The notes under the pieces were generated by a model. The model was given only the letters and a program-made list of their open reading frames with translations. It ran no database searches and was not told the DNA's origin. A program made the position numbers and the translations under genes. A stretch of 64,000 bases of DNA from Deltaproteobacteria bacterium (GTDB lineage Bacteria > Myxococcota > Myxococcia > SLRQ01): positions 62,001 to 126,000 of the forward strand of contig JARGFU010000002.1 of the NCBI GenBank assembly GCA_029210625.1, read 5' to 3'. Shown here piece by piece: positions 56,548 to 64,000 of the stretch; the first letter of the stretch is position 1, and each line of letters starts with the position of its first letter.

Positions 56548-57312
56548 ATGCGCGCCAACTCTCCGCTCCTGCGAGCCGCCCGGATCACCGGGCTGGCCGT
56601 GGTCTCCCTGCTCATCGTCACCCTCGTCGTCCTCCCCAGCATCCTGATCGGCGCCTTCTTCCTCCGGCCGCTGGGGCTGCTCCTGGCCATCGTGGGCATC
56701 GTCGCGATCGCCGCCAGCCCGGGCTTCCGCCGCTGGTTGGGGCTGGAGAAGGCCGAGCACCCGGTGCCCGAGGGCCTGAACCTGCCGGTGGACGTCGCCA
56801 TCCACCCCCACCACGCCTGGGCCGCCCGGGTCGACCGGGACCGGGTCCACGCCGGGGCGGATCATCTCCTGCAGCGCGCGCTCGGCCCGCACGAGAGCAT
56901 CGCGCTGCCCCTGCCCGGCACCCGGGTGGAGCAGGGACAGACCCTCTTCACCCTCGCTCGCGGAGATCGACGCGTCGACGTCCAGGCGCCGGTCTCCGGC
57001 AAGGTCCTGCGCACGAACCCCGAGCTGCAGCGGAGCCCGGACCTCCTCGAGGCCGACCCCTACGTCGACGGCTGGGTGGTCGAGCTCGAGGCGCCGCACT
57101 TCGAGGAGGAGCGCGTCACGCTGCTGCGTCACCCCGACGCCTGGTCCTTCCTCGCCCGTGAGCAGGAGCGCCTGATCCACCTGGCGCACGCCTTCAAGGG
57201 CCAGCCGGTCCTCCTCGCCGACGGTGGCGAGCTGGTCGGCGGCTTCCACTCCCGGATCGACGACCGGGCCTGGCGAAAGATCCTCGTGCGCCTCTTCGGG
57301 GCCGAGGCCTGA
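56548..57312 (+). CDS. Membrane-anchored H-protein-like subunit A (no lipoyl lysine)
   Basis: A 254-residue protein with two N-terminal membrane helices (about 13-58) and a glycine-cleavage-H-like domain (about 80-182). The H-fold text is HHAWAARVDRDRVHAGADHLLQRALGPHESIALPLPG, then VEQGQTLFTLARGDRRVDVQAPVSGKV and DPYVDGWVVEL. Where GcvH carries the lipoylated Lys (11 residues before the Gly of APVSG) it has D140. A C-terminal region (PVLLADGGELVGGFHSRIDDRAW) is shared with the two paralogues at 59463 and 60185. It starts the cluster with the HybA- and HybB-like genes. Function unknown. Confidence 0.8.
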   Translation: MRANSPLLRAARITGLAVVSLLIVTLVVLPSILIGAFFLRPLGLLLAIVGIVAIAASPGFRRWLGLEKAEHPVPEGLNLPVDVAIHPHHAWAARVDRDRVHAGADHLLQRALGPHESIALPLPGTRVEQGQTLFTLARGDRRVDVQAPVSGKVLRTNPELQRSPDLLEADPYVDGWVVELEAPHFEEERVTLLRHPDAWSFLAREQERLIHLAHAFKGQPVLLADGGELVGGFHSRIDDRAWRKILVRLFGAEA

Positions 57313-57351
57313 CCCCTCTCTTCTCTCGTCTCGAACGAAGGAGCCCTTCCC

Positions 57352-58215
57352 ATGAAACGCCGCACCTTCCTGTCCTTCGTCGGCCTGGCCGGGGGCACGG
57401 CGCTCGCCAGCAAGCTCGCGAGCGCCCGGCCCTCGACCGGCGAGGCCGCGCCCGATCCCGAGATGAACGGGATCCTCATCGACACCACCCGCTGCGAGGG
57501 CTGTCACACCTGCGAGGAGGTCTGCGCCGAGGCGCGGGGCTTCCCGGAGCCCGACCTCTCCGACGAGGCCCTCGCCAGTGTGCGCGACACCACCACGAAG
57601 AGCCTGACGGTCGTGAACACCTTCGAGGTGGACGGCGAGGAGATCTACGTGAAGCGGGGTTGCATGCACTGCTCGCAGCCCGCCTGCACCTCGGCCTGCC
57701 TGGTGAACGCCATGCACAAGGATCCCACCGGGCCCGTGACCTGGGACTCCCGTAAGTGCATGGGCTGCCGCTTCTGCATGATCTCCTGCCCCTTCGACGT
57801 GCCGAAGTTCGAGTACGACGAGGCGGTCCCGAAGATCCTCAAGTGCACGATGTGCCTCGATCGCCAGCAGGCGGGCGAGGTGCCCACCTGCGTGGAGAAC
57901 TGCCCCGGGGAGGCGCTGAAATTCGGCAAGCGCCGCGAGCTGCTCGAGGAGGCGCGCCGGCGCATCTACGGCAGCCCGAAGGGGACCTACTTCCCGCACA
58001 TCTACGGCGAGCACGAGGCCGGCGGCACGGGGGTCCTCTACCTCTCCGCGGTGCCCTTCGAGAAGCTCGGCTTCCCCACCCGGATCGGGAACGAGGCCTA
58101 CCCCGGCTACAGCCGCGGCTTTCTCTACTCGGTCCCCTTCATCTTCATGGTCTGGCCGCTGGCCCAGCTGGGCTTCCGCCAGGCCGCCGTCGCGCGTGAG
58201 GAGGAACAGGAATGA
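57352..58215 (+). CDS. HybA-like four-cluster ferredoxin subunit (Tat-exported)
   Basis: A 287-residue iron-sulfur protein. The N-terminal KRRTFLSFVGLAGGTALA is a twin-arginine signal, so it folds before export. Sixteen Cys make four 4Fe-4S sites: C48/51/54/58, C104/107/112/116, C136/139/142/146 and C165/168/180/184. A C-terminal membrane helix (about 257-275) is as in HybA. It should pass electrons between a periplasmic partner and the HybB/NrfD-like subunit, whose gene overlaps it by 4 bp. No catalytic molybdopterin or hydrogenase subunit gene is in the cluster. Confidence 0.92.
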   Translation: MKRRTFLSFVGLAGGTALASKLASARPSTGEAAPDPEMNGILIDTTRCEGCHTCEEVCAEARGFPEPDLSDEALASVRDTTTKSLTVVNTFEVDGEEIYVKRGCMHCSQPACTSACLVNAMHKDPTGPVTWDSRKCMGCRFCMISCPFDVPKFEYDEAVPKILKCTMCLDRQQAGEVPTCVENCPGEALKFGKRRELLEEARRRIYGSPKGTYFPHIYGEHEAGGTGVLYLSAVPFEKLGFPTRIGNEAYPGYSRGFLYSVPFIFMVWPLAQLGFRQAAVAREEEQE

Positions 58216-59438
58216 GCCCCCCGACCCAGACCCTCGCTGGCACCCCCGGCTCCCTCCTCGGCTTCGTCGGCCGGGAGCTCAAGCCCAAGGGGAAGATCTT
58301 CACTCCCTTCAACCTGATCTCGGCCCCCCTGATCCTCCTGGGCCTGGTGCTGATCGTCATCCGCTTCGCCTACGGGCTGGGCTCGGTGACGAACCTCTCC
58401 CAGGCCTACCCCTGGGGCCTGTGGATCGGCTTCGACGTGATCACCGGCGTCGCCTTCGCCGGCGGCGCCTACGTGCTGACCTTCATGGTCTACATCCTGG
58501 GGATGGAGAAGTACCGGCCCATCGTGCGGGCGACGGTGCTCAACGGCTTCCTGGCCTACGCCTTCTACGCCGGCGCGCTCCTCCTCGACCTCGGCCGCCC
58601 CTGGAACATCGTCAACCCGATCATCGGCAACTCCTTCGGCTACAGCTCGGTCCTCTTCCTGGTGGCCTGGCACTTCCTCCTCTACATGGCCGCGCAGTTC
58701 CTCGAGTTCTCGCCGGTCGTGGCGGAGTGGCTCGGCCTGAAGCGCGCGCGGAAGATCCTCGCCGGCCTGACCGTGGGGGCCGTGATCTTCGGCGTCACCC
58801 TCTCCACCCTCCACCAGTCCGGGCTCGGCGCCCTCTTCCTGATGGCCAAGGGGAAGATCCACCCCCTCTGGTACTCGGAGTTCATCCCGGTGCTCTTCTT
58901 CTGGTCGAGCATCTTCGCCGGGCTCTCGATGGTCATCATCGAGGGGTCGATCAGCCACCGTGTCTTCCACGACCGGCTCTCCCCGGACGTGAAGCGCTCG
59001 AACGACGCGATCCTCGTGGGCCTCTCCCGCATCTGCGGGGTGGCGATCTTCGGCTACCTCTTCATGAAGGTGCTCGTGCTGATCCACGACGGCGGCTTCG
59101 CCGAGCTCGCGAGTGGCTGGGGCGGCTGGTTCCTCCTCGAGGTCGTGGGCTTCGTCGCCGTGCCGATGGTCCTCTTCCTCTGGGGCGCCGCGAAGCGCGG
59201 CCTCTGGATGATCCGGATCGGCGCGGGGATGACCCTGATCGGCATCATCCTCAACCGGCTCAACATCTCGGTGATCGCCTTCAAGTGGTACGAGGTGAAC
59301 CGCTACGTCCCGAGCTGGGAGGAGATCGCGGTCACCCTCGCGGTCATCCTGGCCGAGATCTGGGTCTTCCGGTGGGTCATCCGCCGCATGCCCGTCCTCT
59401 CCGAGTCCCCGAGCTGGGCCCAGGAGCAGGGCCACTGA
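58212..59438 (+). CDS. HybB/NrfD-family quinone-interacting membrane subunit
   Basis: A 408-residue integral membrane protein with about ten helices. It matches the HybB branch of NrfD proteins (FNLISAPLILLGLVLIVIRFAYGLGSVTNLSQAYPWGLWIGFDVITGVAFAGGAYVLTF region, described by its Trp, Asp and Gly-Gly positions). Such subunits pass electrons between a ferredoxin subunit and menaquinone. The gene overlaps the HybA-like gene by 4 bp. Direction of flow cannot be read from sequence. Confidence 0.92.
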   Translation: MSPPTQTLAGTPGSLLGFVGRELKPKGKIFTPFNLISAPLILLGLVLIVIRFAYGLGSVTNLSQAYPWGLWIGFDVITGVAFAGGAYVLTFMVYILGMEKYRPIVRATVLNGFLAYAFYAGALLLDLGRPWNIVNPIIGNSFGYSSVLFLVAWHFLLYMAAQFLEFSPVVAEWLGLKRARKILAGLTVGAVIFGVTLSTLHQSGLGALFLMAKGKIHPLWYSEFIPVLFFWSSIFAGLSMVIIEGSISHRVFHDRLSPDVKRSNDAILVGLSRICGVAIFGYLFMKVLVLIHDGGFAELASGWGGWFLLEVVGFVAVPMVLFLWGAAKRGLWMIRIGAGMTLIGIILNRLNISVIAFKWYEVNRYVPSWEEIAVTLAVILAEIWVFRWVIRRMPVLSESPSWAQEQGH

Positions 59439-59462
59439 TTGCACCTCCAAGGAGCCAACCCC

Positions 59463-60185
59463 ATGGACGCCTTCCACTACATCGACATGTTCGCCACCAA
59501 GGGGGTCGAGTACCTCCTGGTCATCGCCTTCCTCGCCGCGATCGTCCCCTTCTGGATCTGGCTGCAGCGCTCGAGCAGCGAGGAGCGGCCCCGCCGGCTC
59601 GTCCTGGAGACGGGCGCCGGGCTGGCGCTGATGCAGCGCCCCTTCGCCCCGGCCGACGTGCTCATCGACGCGGGCCACACCTGGGTGCGCCCGGCCCGGG
59701 CGCCGGGGCTGCTGGCGGTGGGGATCGACAACCTGGTCACCGAGGTCCTCGGGGATCTCGACGCCATCGAGGTGCCCCCGGCCGGCACCCCGCTGAAGGT
59801 CGGGGACCCCCTCTTCACCCTCCGGCTGGGGGAGCGCGCCTGGGTGCTGCCCGCCCCCGTCGACGGGGTGGTCGCCAAGATCGACGACGACGCCATCGCC
59901 CGGCCGCGCTCGATCATCGCTGACCCCTACGGCGGAGAGTGGCTGACCCTCGAGCCCGGAGAGAGCACCCCCGAGCCCGGGAGGCTGCGGGAGGGCGAGC
60001 GGGCCAACGCCTGGCTCGACGACGAGTTCGACCGGCTGATCGACCTGCTCACCTCGCACCCGGCCCAGGCCACGCCCTACTTCGCGGACGGCGCCTACCC
60101 GGCGGTCGGCGTCCTGGCCCGGACCGACGACGCCCTCTGGCAGGCCTTCCAGGATCACTTCCTGACCCAGCAGAGGAACGAGTGA
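59463..60185 (+). CDS. Membrane-anchored H-protein-like subunit B (no lipoyl lysine)
   Basis: A 240-residue protein with one N-terminal helix (about 16-35) and an H-protein-like domain (about 68-165): DAGHTWVRPA, LAVGIDNLVTEVLGDLDAIEVPPAG, LKVGDPLFTLRLGERAWVLPAPVDGVV. The position of the lipoyl Lys is E124. The C-terminal region has the paralogue signature YFADGAYPAVGVLA. AAGGAGCC before the ATG at 59463 is a good ribosome site and rejects the earlier in-frame codons. Its stop overlaps the start of subunit C by one base (TGATG). Confidence 0.82.
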   Translation: MDAFHYIDMFATKGVEYLLVIAFLAAIVPFWIWLQRSSSEERPRRLVLETGAGLALMQRPFAPADVLIDAGHTWVRPARAPGLLAVGIDNLVTEVLGDLDAIEVPPAGTPLKVGDPLFTLRLGERAWVLPAPVDGVVAKIDDDAIARPRSIIADPYGGEWLTLEPGESTPEPGRLREGERANAWLDDEFDRLIDLLTSHPAQATPYFADGAYPAVGVLARTDDALWQAFQDHFLTQQRNE

Positions 60186-60880
60186 TGAACGCCACCTCCC
60201 TCATCCTGGCCCTCGTCGCCCTCGGCCTCGCGCTCCTGGCGCTCGTCTTCCTGCTGCCGCGCCGCAACCTCCTGCCGCGGGCTCCCGAGCCCCGGCCGGG
60301 GGTGCCCGGGATGCGCCCCCCCCACCTGCCGAGCGGGACCTTCCTCGACGCCGGGCACACCTGGCTGCGGATCGCCCCCGACGGCTCGCTGCGGATCGGG
60401 GTGGACGCCTTCCTGGCGGAGGCCCTGGGGCGGGTGGAGCGGGTCCACCTGCCGGCGCCGGGGCGCTGGGTCGGCCGGGGTGAGGCGCTGCTCGAGCTCG
60501 AGCTGGGCGGGCGGCGCCTGCGCCTCTTCTCACCGGTCGAGGGGGAGGTGCAGCGGGTGAACGAGGCGCTCGAGGAGCAACCCGGCCGGCTGACCGACGA
60601 TCCCTACGGCAACGGCTGGGCGCTCACGATCTGGAGCCGCAACCACAAGGCGGCGATCCGTCCCCTCAAGATCGGCCCGGTGGCCGTCTCCTTCCTGCGG
60701 CGGGAGCTCGAGCACCTGCTCGACTTCCTCCCCCGCACCGAGGGCCGGGCGGCCTCACCGCTGCTGGCCGACGGAGGCCTGCCGCGGCGGGGGGTGCTGG
60801 CCGAGCTCGGGGAGCGGGGTTGGCCCCTCTTCCAGCAGGAGTTTCTGGATCCGGTGGTCCGTCGCGCCTCTCCTCCCTAG
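60185..60880 (+). CDS. Membrane-anchored H-protein-like subunit C (no lipoyl lysine)
   Basis: A 231-residue paralogue of subunit B. One N-terminal helix (about 5-24) precedes an H-protein-like domain (about 53-150): DAGHTWLRIA, LRIGVDAFLAEALGRVERVHLPAPG, VGRGEALLELELGGRRLRLFSPVEGEV and DPYGNGWALTIW. The lipoyl Lys position is G109. The C-terminal signature is SPLLADGGLPRRGVLAEL. It is translationally coupled to subunit B. Three such paralogues with one HybA-HybB pair suggest that they form a fixed part of the complex. Confidence 0.82.
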   Translation: MNATSLILALVALGLALLALVFLLPRRNLLPRAPEPRPGVPGMRPPHLPSGTFLDAGHTWLRIAPDGSLRIGVDAFLAEALGRVERVHLPAPGRWVGRGEALLELELGGRRLRLFSPVEGEVQRVNEALEEQPGRLTDDPYGNGWALTIWSRNHKAAIRPLKIGPVAVSFLRRELEHLLDFLPRTEGRAASPLLADGGLPRRGVLAELGERGWPLFQQEFLDPVVRRASPP

Positions 60881-60904
60881 GTTGGGAGGGAAGGGCGGTG
60901 CAAC

Positions 60905-62524
60905 ATGCGGCGACTCCTCGCCAAGCTCCGCTGGGACACCCTCGCGAGACACCTCTCGGGCACCCTGATCGTCTCGGTGGCGTTCCTCCTGGCGGCGCAG
61001 GCGATCATCCAGATCCAGCTCCAGGACGGCTACGCCCGCCGCAGCCTCCAGGACAGCGCCCTGCGCCTCTCGGACGTGCTCTACAGCGCGCTGCACAGCG
61101 CCATGCTGGCCAACGACCGGCAGCGCCTCCACGACGACGTGCACGCCATCGCGGAGCGCTCACCCACCACCCGGATCCGGGTGCTGAACAAGGAGGGCGT
61201 GGTCGTCTTCTCCTCGGCCCACGGCGAGGAGGGGAGGGCGGTCGACCTGAGCTCCGAGGCCTGCATCCGCTGTCACGGCGACGAGCAGCCCCTCTCCGAG
61301 CTGGCGCCCGGCGACCGCGTCCGGCGCTTCGCCTACGAGGGGCTGCCGGCCATCGGGGTGATCCGGCCCATCGACAACGAGCCCGCCTGCGCCGTGGCGG
61401 GCTGCCACGCCGGGCCGGAGAAGCAGCGCCTCCTCGGGGTGCTCGACGTGACCCTGCAGATGACCGAGGTCGAGCGCCGGCACGAGCCGACGGTGCTGCT
61501 CATGGGCGGGACCGCCACCCTGGCCCTGGTCTTCATCGTGCTCATCGTCCTCGCGGTCGTGCGCAACGCCGTCCACCGCCCCCTGGGGAGGCTGATCGAC
61601 ACCCTCGATCGCATCGGCAAGGGCGACTACACCGCCCGCCACACCCCAGAGCGAATCACCGAGTTCGACCGGCTGGGCGACGCCGTGAACCAGGCGGCCC
61701 GCGACCTGGAGAAGGCCAACGCCGATCTGGTGGTCTGGGCCCAGTCCCTCGAGCGGCGGGTCGACGCGAAGACCGAGGAGCTGCGCGTCGCCCAGGAGCA
61801 GATGCTGGCGGTGGAGCGGATGGCCTCCCTCGGCCGCCTGGCCGCGGTGGTCGCCCACGAGATCAACAACCCCCTGGCCAGCGTGCTGGTCTACTCCCGC
61901 CTGCTCCTCAAGCGGGTGAAGGGGCGCAGCGCCTCGCCCCGGGTGGGGGAGGAGGACCTGGAGATCCTCGATGGCATCGCCTCGGAGTCGGCGCGCTGCG
62001 GGGAGATCGTCTCGAACCTCCTCACCTTCGCCCGGCAGGGTGACACCCGGATGGAGCCCACCGAGATCAACCCCGTGATCCGCCGGGTGGTCTTCCTGCT
62101 CAAGCACATGATGGACCTCGAGGAGGTCGAGCACCGGCTGGAGCTGGACCCCGAGGTGGGGGAGGTGCTGGTCGATCCCTCCCGCTTCGAGCAGGCCCTC
62201 CTCGGCCTCTGCGTGAACGCCATCGACGCCATGTCCGGGGGCGGCGTCCTCACCCTGAGCTCGCGGCCCGAGCCGCCCTCGGGGGTGCGCATCGAGATCC
62301 GGGACACGGGGGTGGGGATCCCCCAGGGGATCCTCGACCGGATCTTCGAGCCCTTCTTCACCACCAAGGATCACGGCGACGAGCGCGGGCTCGGCCTCGG
62401 TCTGGCGGTGGTCTACGGGATCGTCCAGCGCCACGGCGGGACGATCGATGTCGAGAGCTCGGTGGGGCAGGGCACCCGCTTCGTGCTGGTCTTCCCCGGC
62501 CGTCCCACCCCCGACCTGGAGTGA
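60905..62524 (+). CDS. Sensor histidine kinase with haem-c-like periplasmic sensor
   Basis: A 539-residue kinase. TM1 is about 20-38 and TM2 about 198-220. The periplasmic part has C120-I-R-C-H124, a canonical c-haem motif, and C162-A-V-A-G-C-H168, a CX4CH variant. A HAMP region follows (221-274), then a coiled coil, the phosphoacceptor H318 (VAHEINNPLAS), and an HATPase with NAIDAM, DTGVGIP and GLGLGLAVV. It likely senses redox state or a haem ligand and phosphorylates the next gene's product, encoded 3 bp downstream. Confidence 0.93.
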   Translation: MRRLLAKLRWDTLARHLSGTLIVSVAFLLAAQAIIQIQLQDGYARRSLQDSALRLSDVLYSALHSAMLANDRQRLHDDVHAIAERSPTTRIRVLNKEGVVVFSSAHGEEGRAVDLSSEACIRCHGDEQPLSELAPGDRVRRFAYEGLPAIGVIRPIDNEPACAVAGCHAGPEKQRLLGVLDVTLQMTEVERRHEPTVLLMGGTATLALVFIVLIVLAVVRNAVHRPLGRLIDTLDRIGKGDYTARHTPERITEFDRLGDAVNQAARDLEKANADLVVWAQSLERRVDAKTEELRVAQEQMLAVERMASLGRLAAVVAHEINNPLASVLVYSRLLLKRVKGRSASPRVGEEDLEILDGIASESARCGEIVSNLLTFARQGDTRMEPTEINPVIRRVVFLLKHMMDLEEVEHRLELDPEVGEVLVDPSRFEQALLGLCVNAIDAMSGGGVLTLSSRPEPPSGVRIEIRDTGVGIPQGILDRIFEPFFTTKDHGDERGLGLGLAVVYGIVQRHGGTIDVESSVGQGTRFVLVFPGRPTPDLE

Positions 62525-62527
62525 GCC

Positions 62528-63811
62528 ATGGAAGATCCGATCCGGCTGCTGGTCGTCGATGACGAGGCGCACGTCTGCATCTCCCTGGAGGGCTGGTTCC
62601 TGGAGGAGGGCTACGCCGTGAGCACGGCGCGCTCGGGGCTCGAGGGCCTCGAGGTCGCCGCCCGGGAGCAGCCGCAGATCATCCTGGTCGACTTCAAGAT
62701 GCCGCAGATGGACGGCCTCACCTTCCTCACCCGCGTCCTGGAGGTGCTGCCGAACGCGACGGTCGTGCTGATGACCGCCTTCGGCTCGGTGGACAGCGCC
62801 GTGCAGGCGCTCAAGGAGGGGGCCTACGACTACATCCTCAAGCCCTTCGATCCCGAGCAGCTCTCGCGCCTGGTGGCCAAGGCGGCGGCTCGCTACGCCA
62901 CGCCGACCGCGGCGCGTGCGGTGGAGGAGCGCCTCGAGGCCGCCTTGCCCCCGGTGATCGCGGCCGAGGGCGGGGAGATGGCGCAGGTGCTCGAGCAGCT
63001 CGAGCGGGTCGCCGGCTCCCGGGCCTCGATCCTCCTGCGGGGGGAGAGCGGCACCGGCCGGCGGCTGCTGGCCCGGCGGATCCACGCCCACAGCCCCCGG
63101 CGCTTCGGCCCCTTCGTCACCGTGGACTGCTCCTCGGTCTCGGCGACCGACGTCGGCTGTGATCTCTTCGGTGACGGCGAGGGGCGGCAGGGCGGGATGG
63201 AGCTGGCGCGAGAGGGGACCCTCTACCTCGCCTCCCTCGACCGGATGATGCCGCGGATCCAGATCGAGCTCCTGCGCCGCCTCGAGGCGGCGCGGGAGGC
63301 TCCTTCCGAGCTGCGGCTGATCAGCGCCACCGAGGGCGACCTCGAGCTCGAGGTCGCGTCCGGGCGCTTCCGGCGGGATCTCTTCCTGCGGGCGGCCGTC
63401 TTCACCGTGGACCTGCCGCCCCTGCGCGAGCGGCCGGAGGACCTGCCCCTCCTGGCCCGGCACTTCCTCGCCGGGCTCGGAGAGGGGCGCGCCCGGCCCG
63501 TCGAGAGGATCAGCGAGGCCGCCCTCGAGCTCCTGCTCCACCACTCCTGGCCGGGCAACGTCCGAGAGCTGCAGCAGGTCATCGAGGCCGCGGTGCTCCG
63601 CTGCGAGGGCGCCGAGCTGAAGGCCGAGCACCTGCAGCTCGCCGATCCCCTCGCCACCCGGGACCTGCGCCTCGCCACGGCGGAGGCGCGGCACCTGCGC
63701 CGCGTGATGCTGCTCTGCGGGCACGACGTGGATCGGGCCGCGCGGGAGCTGGGGCTGGAGCTGCCCGCGCTGCTCGAGAAGCTTCACCATCACGGCATCG
63801 CGCAGCGGTGA
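62528..63811 (+). CDS. NtrC-like response regulator with degenerate ATPase
   Basis: A 427-residue protein. A receiver domain (1-120; D55 in LVDFKMP, K105) is followed by an NtrC-like AAA domain (about 145-370) and a short Fis-like helix-turn-helix end. The AAA core is degraded: Walker A is GESGTGRR with R178 for Lys; the GAFTGA loop that touches sigma-54 is absent (LFGDGEGRQGGMELA); Walker B lacks Asp-Glu (TLYLASLD, A235 S236). FRRDLFLR and WPGNVREL remain. It probably regulates without sigma-54 or ATP hydrolysis. GTGA overlap with the next gene. Confidence 0.9.
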   Translation: MEDPIRLLVVDDEAHVCISLEGWFLEEGYAVSTARSGLEGLEVAAREQPQIILVDFKMPQMDGLTFLTRVLEVLPNATVVLMTAFGSVDSAVQALKEGAYDYILKPFDPEQLSRLVAKAAARYATPTAARAVEERLEAALPPVIAAEGGEMAQVLEQLERVAGSRASILLRGESGTGRRLLARRIHAHSPRRFGPFVTVDCSSVSATDVGCDLFGDGEGRQGGMELAREGTLYLASLDRMMPRIQIELLRRLEAAREAPSELRLISATEGDLELEVASGRFRRDLFLRAAVFTVDLPPLRERPEDLPLLARHFLAGLGEGRARPVERISEAALELLLHHSWPGNVRELQQVIEAAVLRCEGAELKAEHLQLADPLATRDLRLATAEARHLRRVMLLCGHDVDRAARELGLELPALLEKLHHHGIAQR

Positions 63812-64000
63812 GGATCGACCTCACCCTCATCGGGCGCGTTCCCCGGGAGGCCGCCGAGGAGGTGCTCGCGCGCCTGCCGCCCCCCTGGGTGGCGGGCAAG
63901 ATCGTCCCCTCCCGGCTGGTGCCCGACGACTTCCTCGATCCCGGGCGGGGGCAGGTGGACGCCGGCCAGCTCCTCGAGGCCCTCCCTCCCTCGCGGGCGG
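63808..64000 (+). CDS. Archaemetzincin-like metalloprotease, 3' truncated by window
   Basis: Only the first 64 codons are in the window, from a GTG overlapping the upstream stop (GTGA). The N-terminus (IDLTLIGRVPREAAEEVLARL) and especially VPDDFLDPGRGQVDAGQLLEALP match the opening of archaemetzincins, where the family has P-x-x-A/F-x-x-P-x-R-x-Q-Y/V and a following LL-x-x-L helix. The zinc motif HExxHxxGxxHC would lie beyond the window, so assignment rests on this short stretch. Coupling to the response regulator gene suggests one transcript with the electron-transfer cluster. Confidence 0.6.
   Translation, partial: MRIDLTLIGRVPREAAEEVLARLPPPWVAGKIVPSRLVPDDFLDPGRGQVDAGQLLEALPPSRA

Noticed and set aside
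57352-59438. A hydrogenase-2 operon
   Set aside because: HybA- and HybB-like subunits are present but no NiFe large or small subunit is encoded beside them.
56700-60700. Reading the three barrel proteins as glycine cleavage H proteins
   Set aside because: They have membrane anchors, lack the lipoyl Lys, and no gcvT or gcvP gene is near.

Overview
The window is about 70% G+C, with dense genes, strong third-position G/C bias and many 1-4 bp start/stop overlaps. Several gene types point to a myxobacterium-like bacterium (Myxococcota, former Deltaproteobacteria): lipoproteins with Cys-rich CDDG repeats or Asp/Gly linkers, FHA, PilZ, HD-GYP and DUF4388-type signalling proteins, a CsgG/TolB-like secreted protein, PlsB-like and App1-like lipid enzymes. 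The species assignment is inference. I found no rRNA, tRNA, insertion sequence, prophage or CRISPR array, so this looks like ordinary chromosome. Layout: 1-6 kb holds the end of a metallophosphoesterase and two tandem M1 aminopeptidases. 6-9.3 kb holds an unrecognised membrane/anchored protein pair, a 544-bp stretch with no convincing gene, a possible small gene and a CBS protein. 9.3-13.5 kb holds a PA0069-type radical SAM protein, a c-type cytochrome, a methyltransferase, a PilZ protein and a sulfotransferase. 13.5-22.3 kb holds a YgfK-like FeS flavoprotein, then a benzoyl-CoA (box) locus: shikimate-kinase-fused regulator, boxC and boxB, followed by BolA, a CGFS glutaredoxin and an SDR. The reductase BoxA is absent. 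22.4-33.2 kb is rich in secreted proteins (small lipoproteins, an ARPP-1/DUF6569 protein, a DxGGxDxY-repeat lipoprotein) plus inorganic pyrophosphatase and a minus-strand set of UbiA prenyltransferase, CruF-like membrane protein and MtfA-like peptidase. 33.1-37.8 kb is a minus-strand lipid module: PlsB-like acyltransferase, a GpsA-like protein lacking the catalytic Lys, an App1-like HAD phosphatase and an MFS carrier. 37.9-54 kb holds FHA, esterase, methyltransferase, amino-acid dehydrogenase, Cys-rich lipoprotein, sigma-region-4-like protein, sulfatase, MATE, QueF, HD-GYP, TtcA-like, DHH and SspB genes. 54.1-56.2 kb encodes a 2-oxoacid dehydrogenase E1 alpha/beta pair. The most unusual region is 56.5-63.8 kb on the plus strand: H-protein-like membrane protein, HybA-like four-cluster ferredoxin subunit, HybB/NrfD quinone-site subunit, two more H-protein-like membrane proteins, a histidine kinase with two haem-c-like motifs in its periplasmic loop, and an NtrC-like response regulator with a broken ATPase site. 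All three H-protein-like subunits lack the lipoyl lysine. I propose a membrane electron-transfer complex with a co-encoded redox sensor. The window ends inside a probable archaemetzincin gene.
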